Positions 42,325-50,935 of a DNA stretch of 64,000 nucleotides are shown here, piece after piece. Every line of letters starts with the position of its first letter. Position 1 is the stretch's first letter. The stretch spans positions 149,227-213,226 of the forward strand of contig CAXBES010000005.1 of assembly GCA_963974915.1 (NCBI GenBank), given 5' to 3'. The position numbers and the translations under genes are program-made. This DNA is from CAXBES01 sp963974915 (GTDB lineage: Bacteria; Bacteroidota; Bacteroidia; Flavobacteriales; Flavobacteriaceae). Below the pieces are notes generated by a model that saw only the letters and a list, made by a program, of their open reading frames with translations, was not told the origin of the DNA and did not search any database.

Positions 42325-42373
42325 CAGTGAGCAGTGAACAGTCAACAGTGAACAGTGAACAGTGAAAAGTGAC
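42325..42373. repeat. Tandem heptamer repeat CAGTGAA, about seven copies
   Basis: Units read CAGTGAG CAGTGAA CAGTCAA CAGTGAA CAGTGAA CAGTGAA AAGTGAC, with at most a few changes each. The array lies between the UDG-family stop and the convergent peroxidase-related gene, and it directly touches that gene's stop codon (42373). Heptamer arrays like this are prone to slippage. No function seen. Confidence 0.85.
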
Positions 42374-42972
42374 TATGCGTGTTTTCCTTTGTTCCAACCG
42401 TGTTTTCCAAGATATTGATTTCCACTTTCAACGGCGCCTTCTTCGATGCTGGTTCCCATGGAATCATTCCAGCGGTTGAGGTATCCAAAAAGTGAAATTA
42501 CACCAAGCATTTCTACTATTTCACCTTCGTTCCAGTGTTCGTACAGACGTTTTTTTATCTCATCATCAACAGCATTTGGAACTTGAGAAGCCTGTAGCGA
42601 AAAATCTAAAGCAGCTCTTTCGGCCTCAGAAAAGGCAGGATGCGTACGGTATTCCCAGATATTGTCCAGCTGCTCTTGTTCTGCACCATACCGCTCTGCA
42701 GCCCTTATGGCATGTGCCTGACAATAACGGCAACCGGTAGAATTACTGCTAACCCATGCGATCATTCTTTTTAAAGCCGATGTAACCCTTCCTTCGTTTG
42801 CCATGACGGCCTTATTCAATTTTATAAATGCTTTGCTAATCGCCGGACGATGTTGCATAGTAAGCACACTATTAGGGCAAAACCCTAAAGTTTCATTGAA
42901 GAATTCAGCGAGGTTTTTGGTTTCACTATCGTGATCCGGAGAAAGAGGTGTTACTAATGGCATTTTAGTCAA
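42373..42972 (-). CDS. Carboxymuconolactone decarboxylase / peroxidase-related family protein
   Basis: This 199-aa all-helical AhpD-like protein has the CxxC-x2-H signature in GCRYCQAHAI (about 77-86), which is part of the AhpD redox site and also occurs in peroxidase-related enzymes. It has no signal peptide. A reductase or hydroperoxide role is likely, but no partner is encoded nearby. Its stop codon lies within the end of the heptamer array; the gene itself is intact. Confidence 0.87.
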   Translation of the reverse strand: MTKMPLVTPLSPDHDSETKNLAEFFNETLGFCPNSVLTMQHRPAISKAFIKLNKAVMANEGRVTSALKRMIAWVSSNSTGCRYCQAHAIRAAERYGAEQEQLDNIWEYRTHPAFSEAERAALDFSLQASQVPNAVDDEIKKRLYEHWNEGEIVEMLGVISLFGYLNRWNDSMGTSIEEGAVESGNQYLGKHGWNKGKHA

Positions 42973-43044
42973 TTTATTTTATGAAATTCGAAAGTACGAA
43001 TAATGAAAAGCTTATACCAACTTTACGAGCTTTCAGAATAAGAA

Positions 43045-43079
43045 AAACGACTTTAGTGCAGTTTACACCAAAGTCGTTT
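43045..43079 (-). terminator. Terminator after the 633-aa protein gene
   Basis: AAACGACTTT (43045-43054) pairs with AAAGTCGTTT (43070-43079) and GTG/CAC pair inside. On the minus strand the stem runs into TTTTTCTTATTC. It ends the gene that stops at 43101, 22 bases upstream. Confidence 0.88.
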
Positions 43080-43100
43080 ATAGGCTTATTATTGTAATCC

Positions 43101-45002
43101 TTATCGACAGAACAGGACTCTATCCCAGATTCCGTGATGTTGAGTTTCGCCGTTGGTTAAGTTTAACTCAGCACTCAACCTAATTTCATAGGCGCAGGGC
43201 TTCAGCAAACCAAAATCTCCCAAGTAATTAGCAGTTCCAAAGGCTTCCTCACCGGGACTTGGAAAAACGATAGGGTCGAAATTGTTGGTGGCACCCTGTC
43301 CTGTGAAGGTGAGTGAAACAGATCCGAGATTGGGATTGGCCGCTGTATAATTTACCGTTATGGTATTCTCAATTTTATTACAGCCACCCCCAATTAACTC
43401 CTGAAGGTCAAGACAGGCAATTCCCAGTTCATCGCTTTGGGCAGTTGGTAACCATGAGCCCCCTTGCGGTACATTTTGGTAAACTGTATTAAATATTGCC
43501 AGAGGTCTTGAGAATCCGGCTTCTACCTCACTCGCAGGATTTCCTTGCTCGCGTTTCCACATACGTAAAGCGAAATACTCGTTTTCCTGTAAGGCGTTGG
43601 ACGGACTAGGAAGCGGAAGCACTGAGCTACTTCCCGGTACAAGCCCTGTCATATCTACTGAACCACTAGAAAGCACATTCGTTATCAGTTTAATTAGAGA
43701 ACCGTTAAAGCTAATTTGCGCATCCTGTGGCACCTGAATCCAATTTTCTGAAGTAATATTCACTTTTTTAATATTACCAAAATCGGTAAGCGCATCGGTT
43801 CCGTTTATTCTGAAAGAAGTGTATTTCCATTCAGGGAATATCTGTGTCACTTTGGTCGCTATTTCGTTTTCTGCCATGTGTCCCTCGGTAACGGGTTGCC
43901 AATCTGCCGCGGGAATCGTACTAAGGTCAATAGATGGGCTGTTGACCTTGGCAAATTCAAACTTATATTCTAAAGGTTGTGCGTTTAATTTTTTCGTCAG
44001 CGAACCTCTCAAATCGAGACTACTAAAGAATGCCTGTTCGTTCCATGAGGCAGTAGTTTTACCTGTGGTTCTTCCGGTAGCAGGATCTACATTTAGCACA
44101 GGGTGGTATTTACGGGCATATCCTATTTGATAGAACCCAGTGATGGGATCGTCTGTCCCTCCGGGAGGTGCATCGTCTAAACATAGGTTCACACATAAGC
44201 AGTTCCCTACATTCTTTCTACTGGGTTTTTGTGCTTCGGAAGGGTTTTCGGCGTAAATCTCACTGCCTCCAACGGCAAATTTGAAATAGATATCGGGGCC
44301 ATTATCAAAGCTGAATACAGGTGTTGTTTCAATATTGATCCAAGGAGACAAGAAAGTCTTTTTAAAATCGATGGAGCGATAGAAAATGCAGAACTGCCCT
44401 GCTTCATTTGTGGTTGCACTGCCCAGGAGGTCGTCTGTAATGATATCGTCATCCATGGCGATTACTTCTATACCTTTTAATGGATCCTGAGATTCACAAT
44501 TAGTTAATGTGCCGCAAATCACCCATATATCGAGACGCGCCAGAATATAACACCAAACTCTTTTCAGGAGTCTATAATTCCAGGCAGCTACCAGTCCGTT
44601 GTTAGTTTCTGTCCATTTTGGCTGAATTATATCTATCAGTACTTCAAAGGGTTGAAACCGTTTAGGTAGTGAAGTATCCTTTTGGCCATAATCCGGGACT
44701 TCATCGTAAAATAGCGTTATTGCGATAACACCACCGGAATATTCTACTTTATCATCATCAAAGTTGAACTCATAATTTCCTTTTTCGTCGGTTCTGGTCT
44801 CCGCAAGTAATTCCTTTTTACGGGCTTTGATCTCTTTTTCTTCAAATACCTGAATGATCTCCTTACTTTGTGCTGTTGTATAAGCAGTCACCTCGTTTAC
44901 CTCTCTCTGTAAGCTATAGAGTCTAACCTTTGTTTTCCCGATAACTTGTTCATGTCCATCGCAAATTGCTGTTTGCAATCTGCCTTTCAGTGTGTAATTC
45001 AT
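43101..45002 (-). CDS. Large protein with carboxypeptidase-regulatory/transthyretin-like domains, function unknown
   Basis: The 633-aa product has no signal peptide or membrane segment. The first third has two beta-sandwich-like repeats: LLAETRTDEKGNYEFNFDDD (about 65-84) and LLGSATTNEAGQFCIFYRSI, the G-x-Y/F-x-F pattern of CarboxypepD_reg/transthyretin-like domains. Between them is WVICGTLTNC, and after them a Cys-rich stretch NVGNCLCVNLCLDD. The last 350 residues have no recognised domain but many beta-type stretches (for example ENTITVNYTAANPN). It is single-gene with its own terminator. I cannot assign a role; large cytosolic structural or secreted-by-other-means proteins are alternatives. 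Confidence 0.8.
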   Translation of the reverse strand: MNYTLKGRLQTAICDGHEQVIGKTKVRLYSLQREVNEVTAYTTAQSKEIIQVFEEKEIKARKKELLAETRTDEKGNYEFNFDDDKVEYSGGVIAITLFYDEVPDYGQKDTSLPKRFQPFEVLIDIIQPKWTETNNGLVAAWNYRLLKRVWCYILARLDIWVICGTLTNCESQDPLKGIEVIAMDDDIITDDLLGSATTNEAGQFCIFYRSIDFKKTFLSPWINIETTPVFSFDNGPDIYFKFAVGGSEIYAENPSEAQKPSRKNVGNCLCVNLCLDDAPPGGTDDPITGFYQIGYARKYHPVLNVDPATGRTTGKTTASWNEQAFFSSLDLRGSLTKKLNAQPLEYKFEFAKVNSPSIDLSTIPAADWQPVTEGHMAENEIATKVTQIFPEWKYTSFRINGTDALTDFGNIKKVNITSENWIQVPQDAQISFNGSLIKLITNVLSSGSVDMTGLVPGSSSVLPLPSPSNALQENEYFALRMWKREQGNPASEVEAGFSRPLAIFNTVYQNVPQGGSWLPTAQSDELGIACLDLQELIGGGCNKIENTITVNYTAANPNLGSVSLTFTGQGATNNFDPIVFPSPGEEAFGTANYLGDFGLLKPCAYEIRLSAELNLTNGETQHHGIWDRVLFCR

Positions 45003-45164
45003 AATAGTTTTATTAAATTAGTTTATCTCAGTAATCTTGTGATCACAGACAGCTAAATTAACCTGAAAGAATGGCTTTATAGCAAGTTAAAAGGCTGATA
45101 ATTAGACAATAAACGCTCCAAATTACATAGGGGAAAACACATAAATGTGCTGGGGGATTATCTG

Positions 45165-45242
45165 TTTTAAAAGGGAAGATCCCTGTAAACACATAGAATC
45201 AAAAATCTATTTGTACCTTTATGGTTCGACTCCCTTTTAAAA
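45165..45242. repeat. 12-bp inverted repeat upstream of recJ
   Basis: TTTTAAAAGGGA (45165-45176) and TCCCTTTTAAAA (45231-45242) are exact inverse copies, 54 bases apart, ending 15 bases before the recJ ATG. They could pair in the mRNA leader or bind a dimeric regulator. Confidence 0.55.
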
Positions 45243-45257
45243 GCTTTAATTTGATTT

Positions 45258-46949
45258 ATGCGATGGACAATACTACCCAAGCCTCCTTCCAATAAGATTA
45301 ATCAACTTTCTAAAGACCTGGGAGTCGACACTACAATTGCCACGTTGCTCGTTCAAAGAGGGATTGAGACTTTTGAGGAGGCTAAGAAATTTTTTAGACC
45401 GAGTTTAGAAGAGCTTCATGATCCATTTCTAATGAAAGATATGGACAAGGCAGTGGCAAGGATCGAAGCTGCAATTTCTTCCGAAGAAAATATTTTAATT
45501 TATGGAGATTACGATGTAGATGGAACCACGAGCGTTGCCTTAGTTTCTTCCTATTTGAAAACATACTATCCAAATGTTCATACCTACATCCCCGACAGAT
45601 ATGATGAAGGCTATGGGATATCTTATAAGGGAATTGACTTTGCATCCGATAATGACTTTTCCCTCATCATCGCACTAGATTGTGGAATAAAAGCTATAGA
45701 AAAAGTTAAGTATGCTTCCGGAAAAGGTGTCGATTTTATTATTTGTGATCATCACAGACCCGGGGATAATGTACCCGAAGCGATTGCCGTTTTGGATCCG
45801 AAAAGACAAGATTGTGAATATCCTTATAAAGAATTGTGCGGTTGTGGGGTTGGATTTAAATTAATTCAGGCGATTTCTGAAAGAAGAGGGTTAAAAACTG
45901 ACGACCTTTTGTTATATCTGGACCTAGTGGCAACCGCGATTGGTGCCGACATTGTCCCAATTACAGGAGAAAACCGAATCTTAGCTTATTTCGGATTAAA
46001 AGTGATCAACTCCAATCCAAGGAATGGCTTTAAAGCGATATTAAAGCAAATCAAAAAAGATACTTTAACAATTACCGATGTTGTCTTCATAATCGCTCCC
46101 AGAATAAATGCAGCCGGTAGAATGAAGCATGGAAACCACGCTGTAACACTATTAACCGAAACAGACCCGGATAAAGCGACCACTTTTGCGGTAGAAATTG
46201 AGCAGTTTAATAAAGACAGAAAAGATGCAGATAAACGAATTACAAAAGAAGCGCTAGATCAAATAGTTGAGAATCAAGAAGAAAAGCGTCTAACCACAGT
46301 GGTTTACAGAGAAGACTGGCACAAAGGAGTAATTGGGATCGTAGCTTCACGATTAACCGAAACTTATTATCGTCCTACGCTTGTTTTTACCAAGAGCGGA
46401 GATAAACTGGCTGCTTCTGCACGGTCTGTTAAAGGATTCGATGTTTATAATGCTTTGGAGGCATGTTCAGCTCATATTGAGCAGTTTGGCGGACATATGT
46501 ATGCTGCCGGACTTACCCTATTGGAAAAAGATTTTGAAAATTTTAAAGCTAAATTCGAGGAGGTTGTATCTGAAACAATTGACAGGAAATTACTTACTCC
46601 CGAAATTGTGATCAATACCGAAATAAATTTAAGGGATATTACTCCTAAGTTTTATAGGGTCCTAAAACAGTTTGCACCCTTTGGTCCGGGAAACCGAACT
46701 CCGGTTTTTATGGCCCAGGATGTACGCGATACGGGTTGGGGTAAATGTGTTGGAGAGGATAAGAGTCATTTACGTATTACGATGACGCAAGGAAATTCGG
46801 CGCATTTCGTAGGAATAGGATTTTCAATGGGAGATAAAATAGACATTGCGTGTGGCGGAAACCCTTTTAAAGCTGCATTCGTTATTGACGAGAACGAATG
46901 GCAAGGCAAAGTGAGTTTACAGCTTCGGCTAAAAGATATAAAAGCGTAA
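45258..46949 (+). CDS. recJ: Single-stranded-DNA-specific exonuclease RecJ
   Basis: RecJ is a 5'-3' ssDNA exonuclease used in RecF recombination, mismatch and base excision repair. The 563 aa show the DHH motifs: IYGDYDVDGTTS (motif I), LIIALDCGIKA, CDHHRPGD (motif III), the RINAAGRM segment and the DHHA1 motif FGGHMYAAGLTL (about 409-420). The C-terminal OB-type domain follows. There is no neighbouring partner. It is monocistronic or followed by the peptidoglycan-binding protein after 42 bases. Confidence 0.96.
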   Translation: MRWTILPKPPSNKINQLSKDLGVDTTIATLLVQRGIETFEEAKKFFRPSLEELHDPFLMKDMDKAVARIEAAISSEENILIYGDYDVDGTTSVALVSSYLKTYYPNVHTYIPDRYDEGYGISYKGIDFASDNDFSLIIALDCGIKAIEKVKYASGKGVDFIICDHHRPGDNVPEAIAVLDPKRQDCEYPYKELCGCGVGFKLIQAISERRGLKTDDLLLYLDLVATAIGADIVPITGENRILAYFGLKVINSNPRNGFKAILKQIKKDTLTITDVVFIIAPRINAAGRMKHGNHAVTLLTETDPDKATTFAVEIEQFNKDRKDADKRITKEALDQIVENQEEKRLTTVVYREDWHKGVIGIVASRLTETYYRPTLVFTKSGDKLAASARSVKGFDVYNALEACSAHIEQFGGHMYAAGLTLLEKDFENFKAKFEEVVSETIDRKLLTPEIVINTEINLRDITPKFYRVLKQFAPFGPGNRTPVFMAQDVRDTGWGKCVGEDKSHLRITMTQGNSAHFVGIGFSMGDKIDIACGGNPFKAAFVIDENEWQGKVSLQLRLKDIKA

Positions 46950-46991
46950 GATAAAATTTCCTATTTTTAAAGAACCAAACCATACTTTTCA

Positions 46992-47606
46992 ATGAAACAG
47001 ATCATTATATTCTTGTTACTTGTAATTGTTGCTCTTATTGGTTACGGACAATACAAGAAATACAAGCGATTTTCCCTTTCTGAATATGAATATAAAGTAC
47101 CGGACACGGTAAAACCAGATCTGGTAGACAAAGGGCTTTTGTTAGATTATTATGAAGCGATCGAAGCATTAAATGGCTATGTAGCTACACAATGGAGTGC
47201 AGAGGATATAGATGTTAGAAATCCGTCAAGCGATAATGTAGATGTCGTGGCGGCAGTTTCGGAGTACCGGAAGCGACTAGCAAATGTGAAGTTTTATGAA
47301 TCACAATTAGTGAATCCTTCAGAAGCTGAAGAACCAATGGAGAGTCCTTCCGAAGCAGAAAACAGAAAGAAGCTTATTTTAAAGATGTTTTATATTAATC
47401 CTGCAGCCAATACTTTACGATTAGGGGAAAAAAGTGCACTTGTTTATGAAGTTCAGCGTATTCTTATCGAAAAAGGGGATTCGATAGAACACGATGGCTT
47501 GTTTAGAACTGAAACATTTATGGCACTAAAATCTTTCGAAGAAAAAAACGGTCTTTTTCCCGATGGAAGACTGGATGCACTTACCCTTGAATATTTGTTG
47601 AAATAA
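46992..47606 (+). CDS. Peptidoglycan-binding domain protein, membrane-anchored
   Basis: This 204-aa protein has an N-terminal anchor (IIIFLLLVIVALIGYGQY), an acidic linker rich in Glu/Pro/Ser and a C-terminal PG_binding_1 domain (LRLGEKSALVYEVQRILIEKG ... DGLFRTETFMALKSFEEKNG), which recognises peptidoglycan. No catalytic domain follows. It could locate another function at the cell wall; partner unknown. The next gene starts 10 bases after its stop. Confidence 0.85.
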   Translation: MKQIIIFLLLVIVALIGYGQYKKYKRFSLSEYEYKVPDTVKPDLVDKGLLLDYYEAIEALNGYVATQWSAEDIDVRNPSSDNVDVVAAVSEYRKRLANVKFYESQLVNPSEAEEPMESPSEAENRKKLILKMFYINPAANTLRLGEKSALVYEVQRILIEKGDSIEHDGLFRTETFMALKSFEEKNGLFPDGRLDALTLEYLLK

Positions 47607-47616
47607 GACTTTAGAG

Positions 47617-48159
47617 ATGGACAAAGCACTACAGACAATGATTGATAATATGCCTGAAAAAACAGGAAAATCGTTGCAAGAATGGAAGAAAATTTTAAAA
47701 CAGAGATCGTTTGCTAAACATGGTGAGGCGATGAAGTTCCTGAAAGGAGAACACAACGTAACGCATGGATTTGCTAATACGATTATTTTACTTTCAAAAG
47801 ACAACGATAAAACGCCTGCAGATCTGGTTGATAATCAATATAAAGGAAAGGAGAACTTAACTCCAATCTATACGAAATTGCTTGAGGTAGTAAAGGGTTT
47901 TGGAAAAGATGTAATGGTTACACCAAAGAAAACAAGTGTAAGTGTTATTAGAAAGCGGCAATTTGCACTTATTAAACCTGCTACGAAAACAAGGATAGAC
48001 TTGGGGTTGAAATTTAACGATAAACCTACAGGGGATCGGTTACTAAATTCAGGACCTTTTGGCACCATGTGTACACATCGAGTTCAATTAACAGATAAGG
48101 ATGAGGTAGATCAAGAATTAATTAACTGGCTAAAAGAAGCATATGAGGAAGCTCAATAA
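47617..48159 (+). CDS. DUF4287/DUF5655 domain protein
   Basis: This soluble 180-aa protein has an N-terminal DUF4287 region (KALQTMIDNMPEKTGKSLQE to HGFANTII, about residues 3-53), typical of proteins sharing the PEKTGKSLEEW phrase, and a C-terminal DUF5655-like part (LLEVVKGFGKDVMVTPKKTS to IDLGLKFNDKPTG, about 85-140). It lies 10 bases from the peptidoglycan-binding gene and 5 bases from the convergent lpxH-like gene. Function unknown. Confidence 0.85.
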   Translation: MDKALQTMIDNMPEKTGKSLQEWKKILKQRSFAKHGEAMKFLKGEHNVTHGFANTIILLSKDNDKTPADLVDNQYKGKENLTPIYTKLLEVVKGFGKDVMVTPKKTSVSVIRKRQFALIKPATKTRIDLGLKFNDKPTGDRLLNSGPFGTMCTHRVQLTDKDEVDQELINWLKEAYEEAQ

Positions 48160-48164
48160 TGTTG

Positions 48165-48920
48165 TTAATTGAATTCTTTAAGCTGAAAGGTCTCACCGTC
48201 GAACACGCCATAGGTATAGTGACCAATCCAATCGCCTAAGTTAAAATAGGTAGAATTATCATCTATTTTAATTTCCATTGGTAGGTGTCGATGACCAAAC
48301 ACAAAGTAATCGTAATGTTTTGTTTCCAGTTTGCGTTTGGCATAAATGGTGAGCCACTCGTTATCTTCGCCCAAAAATTTCTTGTCTTCTTCTCCCGAAA
48401 TAAGCTTGTTCTTTACGGAAAGATATTGTGCTAAACGCATTCCTAGTTCGGGATGAAACCATCTAAATAACCAGTTAAAAACAGGGTTTGTAAAGACCTT
48501 TTTCATGCGTTTATAACCTTTGTCTCCGGGACCTTTTCCATCTCCGTGACCTATTAAGAACACCTTATCATTAAAAATAAACTCTTTCGAATCTCTATAA
48601 GTGGGAATATTTAATTCTTTTTCGAAGTAATCGCGCATCCATAGGTCATGATTTCCCACAAAGAAATAAATTGGGATGCCGCTGTCACTTATTTCTGCAA
48701 GCTTACCAAGAACACGAACAAATCCTTTTGGTACAACTGTTTTGTATTCGAACCAAAAATCGAAAAGATCACCTAATAGAAATATTGCTGCTGCGTCTTC
48801 CTTAACGGTGTCTAACCAACGCACAAATTTCTTCTCTCTGGGAAGACTTTCTTCACGAGAAGGAGCACCAAGATGGTTATCACTGGAAAAATAGATTTTT
48901 TTGCCTTTCGGAATTTGCAT
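48165..48920 (-). CDS. lpxH: UDP-2,3-diacylglucosamine diphosphatase-like phosphoesterase
   Basis: LpxH-type enzymes cleave UDP-2,3-diacylglucosamine to lipid X in lipid A synthesis. The 251 aa have the calcineurin-like metal motifs SDNHLGAP, GDLFDFWFEY, VGNHDLWMRDYF and FGHRHLP. Family membership is clear; LpxH versus other calcineurin-like phosphatases is inferred from the DFWFEY and NHDLWM blocks. It is 38 bases downstream of queD on the same strand. Confidence 0.87.
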   Translation of the reverse strand: MQIPKGKKIYFSSDNHLGAPSREESLPREKKFVRWLDTVKEDAAAIFLLGDLFDFWFEYKTVVPKGFVRVLGKLAEISDSGIPIYFFVGNHDLWMRDYFEKELNIPTYRDSKEFIFNDKVFLIGHGDGKGPGDKGYKRMKKVFTNPVFNWLFRWFHPELGMRLAQYLSVKNKLISGEEDKKFLGEDNEWLTIYAKRKLETKHYDYFVFGHRHLPMEIKIDDNSTYFNLGDWIGHYTYGVFDGETFQLKEFN

Positions 48921-48958
48921 TGGATAAAGATACTAATATCAACGTGAGTATTGAACAT

Positions 48959-49408
48959 TCAGTTTTCACTAGCGAACCATTGTGCGTAACTTGTAGCGGT
49001 TTCCTGAAGCTTAAGTGAATGTAATTCAATGTTATTAGGAAGTCTGGACTTTATTTTTTCAGCAAAATCAATCACCATCATTTCACTGGTTGGCTGATAA
49101 TTAACAAGTAACACGTTATGACCACGATCACTCAACTCTTTAGCCAGATCAACATGTGGGGTGTTTTTATTAAATACCGTCGCATGGTCGAATACATCTA
49201 CTATTTCCTCTTTTACGATTTTTTTGAGATCTCCAAAATCGATGACCATCCCATATTTTACATTCGATTTATCATTAATAGGAGTTCCTATCACGGTTAC
49301 CGAAAGCTTGTAACTATGTCCGTGCACGTTCCTACATTTGCCATCATACCCATACAGAGCGTGTCCGGTTTCGAACGAGAATTGCTTTGTTATTCTAATT
49401 TTACTCAT
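48959..49408 (-). CDS. queD: 6-carboxytetrahydropterin synthase QueD
   Basis: QueD converts dihydroneopterin triphosphate to 6-carboxytetrahydropterin on the path to queuosine. The 149 aa have the zinc/catalytic signature in FETGHALYGYDGKCRNVHGHSY (zinc His in FETGHAL; catalytic Cys and HGH at CRNVHGH). The start ATG overlaps the stop of the 30-aa membrane ORF (ATGA), so translation may be coupled. No queC or queE is nearby. Confidence 0.93.
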   Translation of the reverse strand: MSKIRITKQFSFETGHALYGYDGKCRNVHGHSYKLSVTVIGTPINDKSNVKYGMVIDFGDLKKIVKEEIVDVFDHATVFNKNTPHVDLAKELSDRGHNVLLVNYQPTSEMMVIDFAEKIKSRLPNNIELHSLKLQETATSYAQWFASEN

Positions 49409-49497
49409 TTGCGACGTCTAAGTTTATTGACAATTACTATAATTATCAATACTAATCCTAACAACAGAAAGAGTCCGTTTTGACTAAATAAATCCAT
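49405..49497 (-). CDS. Small membrane protein, 30 aa, overlapping queD
   Basis: Reads MDLFSQNGLFLLLGLVLIII, then VIVNKLRRRK and a stop. It is a single transmembrane helix of about 17 residues followed by a positively charged tail, so the N-terminus should be outside. Its TGA overlaps the queD ATG by ATGA, and the MATE gene ends 25 bases upstream of its ATG. The protein is too short for usual gene callers. It is supported by overlap and hydrophobic pattern, but it has no known family. Confidence 0.6.
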   Translation of the reverse strand: MDLFSQNGLFLLLGLVLIIIVIVNKLRRRK

Positions 49498-49522
49498 TTG
49501 TAAGTTATTTTTGTAAATGTAT

Positions 49523-50857
49523 TTAATTTTCAACTAAAGGAATGTACTTCTTTTTAAATTTAATGATTAACGCAACGGCACGGTAGGCGACCCAAACCAG
49601 AATTGCTCCCCAAATTCCAATTAACCCCCAGTCCATGTATTTAGACAAATAAAGAACGGGCATGAACCCTAAGAGCGTGGCTCCCAACAAGACGTTTCGG
49701 AGGTATTTCATTTCGCCCAAGCCTTTAAAGATCGCATCTAAGGTAAAAGCTAAGGCATTTATTGGCTGACTAATTAGAACCATAAAGAACATTCCGTAGA
49801 AAATAGATAGTACCTGAGCATCTTTATTGAACAAGCGTCCTAAGGGTTCGTAAAAAAGTAAGCCCATTAAAATTAAGAATCCGGCGATCAATAAATTATA
49901 CAGATTTACCTTTTTAGTTAGTTTCCATAGTGAATTATAATCTTTTGCACCCAAAAGTTTTCCCCCAAGGATGTTACCGGCTGCGCCATATCCGTCTACG
50001 AAAAATGCTGAAAACAGCCAGATGTTTATCGCGATGGCATGAGCAGCAATATATTCTTTCCCTAATCCGGTTGCTTCCCTGACTGCCAGCATAAGCGCTG
50101 CATTAAGCGCTATAGATCGCACAAATAGGTTAAAGCTCATCGCTATTAGACGATTAATTTCCGGATGTAGCGGAAGACGAGGCTTAAGGGATATTTTGGT
50201 TTTGTTGAGAAGAAAGATCAATGCCAACATCGCCATTATTGCCTGTGAAATTAGGCTTGCCCATGCCGCTCCTTTAATTCCCATAGCCGGGATCAGGTCT
50301 TCAAAACCATAAACGAATATGAAGTCCAGCCCAATATTTAGAACCGCACCAATTGCCGCAATTATCATTGGCCAAAAGGTGTTTTGAAGCCCTCTAAAGA
50401 GTCCGAATACAGCAAAAGTAAATAGTGTTAGCGGAAAACCCCAAACGCGAATATTATAATAATCAATACTGTATTCCAAGATGATTCCGTCCGCATTTAG
50501 AAATCTGAAGATCTCATCCACAAAAAAGTATGTGCCAAAAAGAACTATGATGCTTAGACCTACATTAAAAAAAATGGCTTGTGCCGGAAAATTCTTTAGG
50601 TCATCTAGGCTACCGGCACCTAGATTTTGAGAAATTATTGCCGAAATTGCAGAACGTGTTTGTCCGAGTATCCAAATAAGCATCGATAAAAATGAACCTA
50701 CAATCCCTACTGCAGCAAGACTTTCGGTGCCAAATTCGGGAATATTACCTACTATGGCAGCATCCGTACTAGACAATACAGGCTCGGCTATACCGGCTAC
50801 TATGGCAGGAATAGCCAATTGTTGAATTCTTTTAAATGAAATGTTAGTGGGTTGCAT
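49523..50857 (-). CDS. MATE family efflux transporter
   Basis: This inner-membrane multidrug/metabolite exporter (Na+ or H+ driven) has 444 aa and about twelve membrane helices. It begins NISFKRIQQLAIPAIVAGIAEPVLSSTD; the MATE phrase is followed by IWILGQTRSAISAIISQNLGAG. The start is preceded by a TATTTTTG box (minus strand, 50868-50875). The MATE-small protein-queD-lpxH order on one strand may form an operon. Confidence 0.93.
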   Translation of the reverse strand: MQPTNISFKRIQQLAIPAIVAGIAEPVLSSTDAAIVGNIPEFGTESLAAVGIVGSFLSMLIWILGQTRSAISAIISQNLGAGSLDDLKNFPAQAIFFNVGLSIIVLFGTYFFVDEIFRFLNADGIILEYSIDYYNIRVWGFPLTLFTFAVFGLFRGLQNTFWPMIIAAIGAVLNIGLDFIFVYGFEDLIPAMGIKGAAWASLISQAIMAMLALIFLLNKTKISLKPRLPLHPEINRLIAMSFNLFVRSIALNAALMLAVREATGLGKEYIAAHAIAINIWLFSAFFVDGYGAAGNILGGKLLGAKDYNSLWKLTKKVNLYNLLIAGFLILMGLLFYEPLGRLFNKDAQVLSIFYGMFFMVLISQPINALAFTLDAIFKGLGEMKYLRNVLLGATLLGFMPVLYLSKYMDWGLIGIWGAILVWVAYRAVALIIKFKKKYIPLVEN

Positions 50858-50867
50858 ATTTCACTTG

Positions 50868-50875
50868 CAAAAATA
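50868..50875 (-). promoter_or_regulatory. Candidate -7 box of the MATE gene
   Basis: On the minus strand the sequence reads TATTTTTG, 11 bases before the ATG. No matching -33 element is evident, and the untranslated leader would be very short. Confidence 0.45.
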
Positions 50876-50935
50876 AATATATAAGTGCTAGAATAGGACT
50901 AAAAACGGAATAGTAATACAATGAGGCTATAAGAT

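Noticed and set aside
42325..42373. CRISPR-like array
   Set aside because: Units are 7 bases without unique spacers, and no cas genes are present.
43819..44130. 103-aa frame opposite the 633-aa gene
   Set aside because: Shadow frame; the minus-strand gene has domain signals and a terminator.
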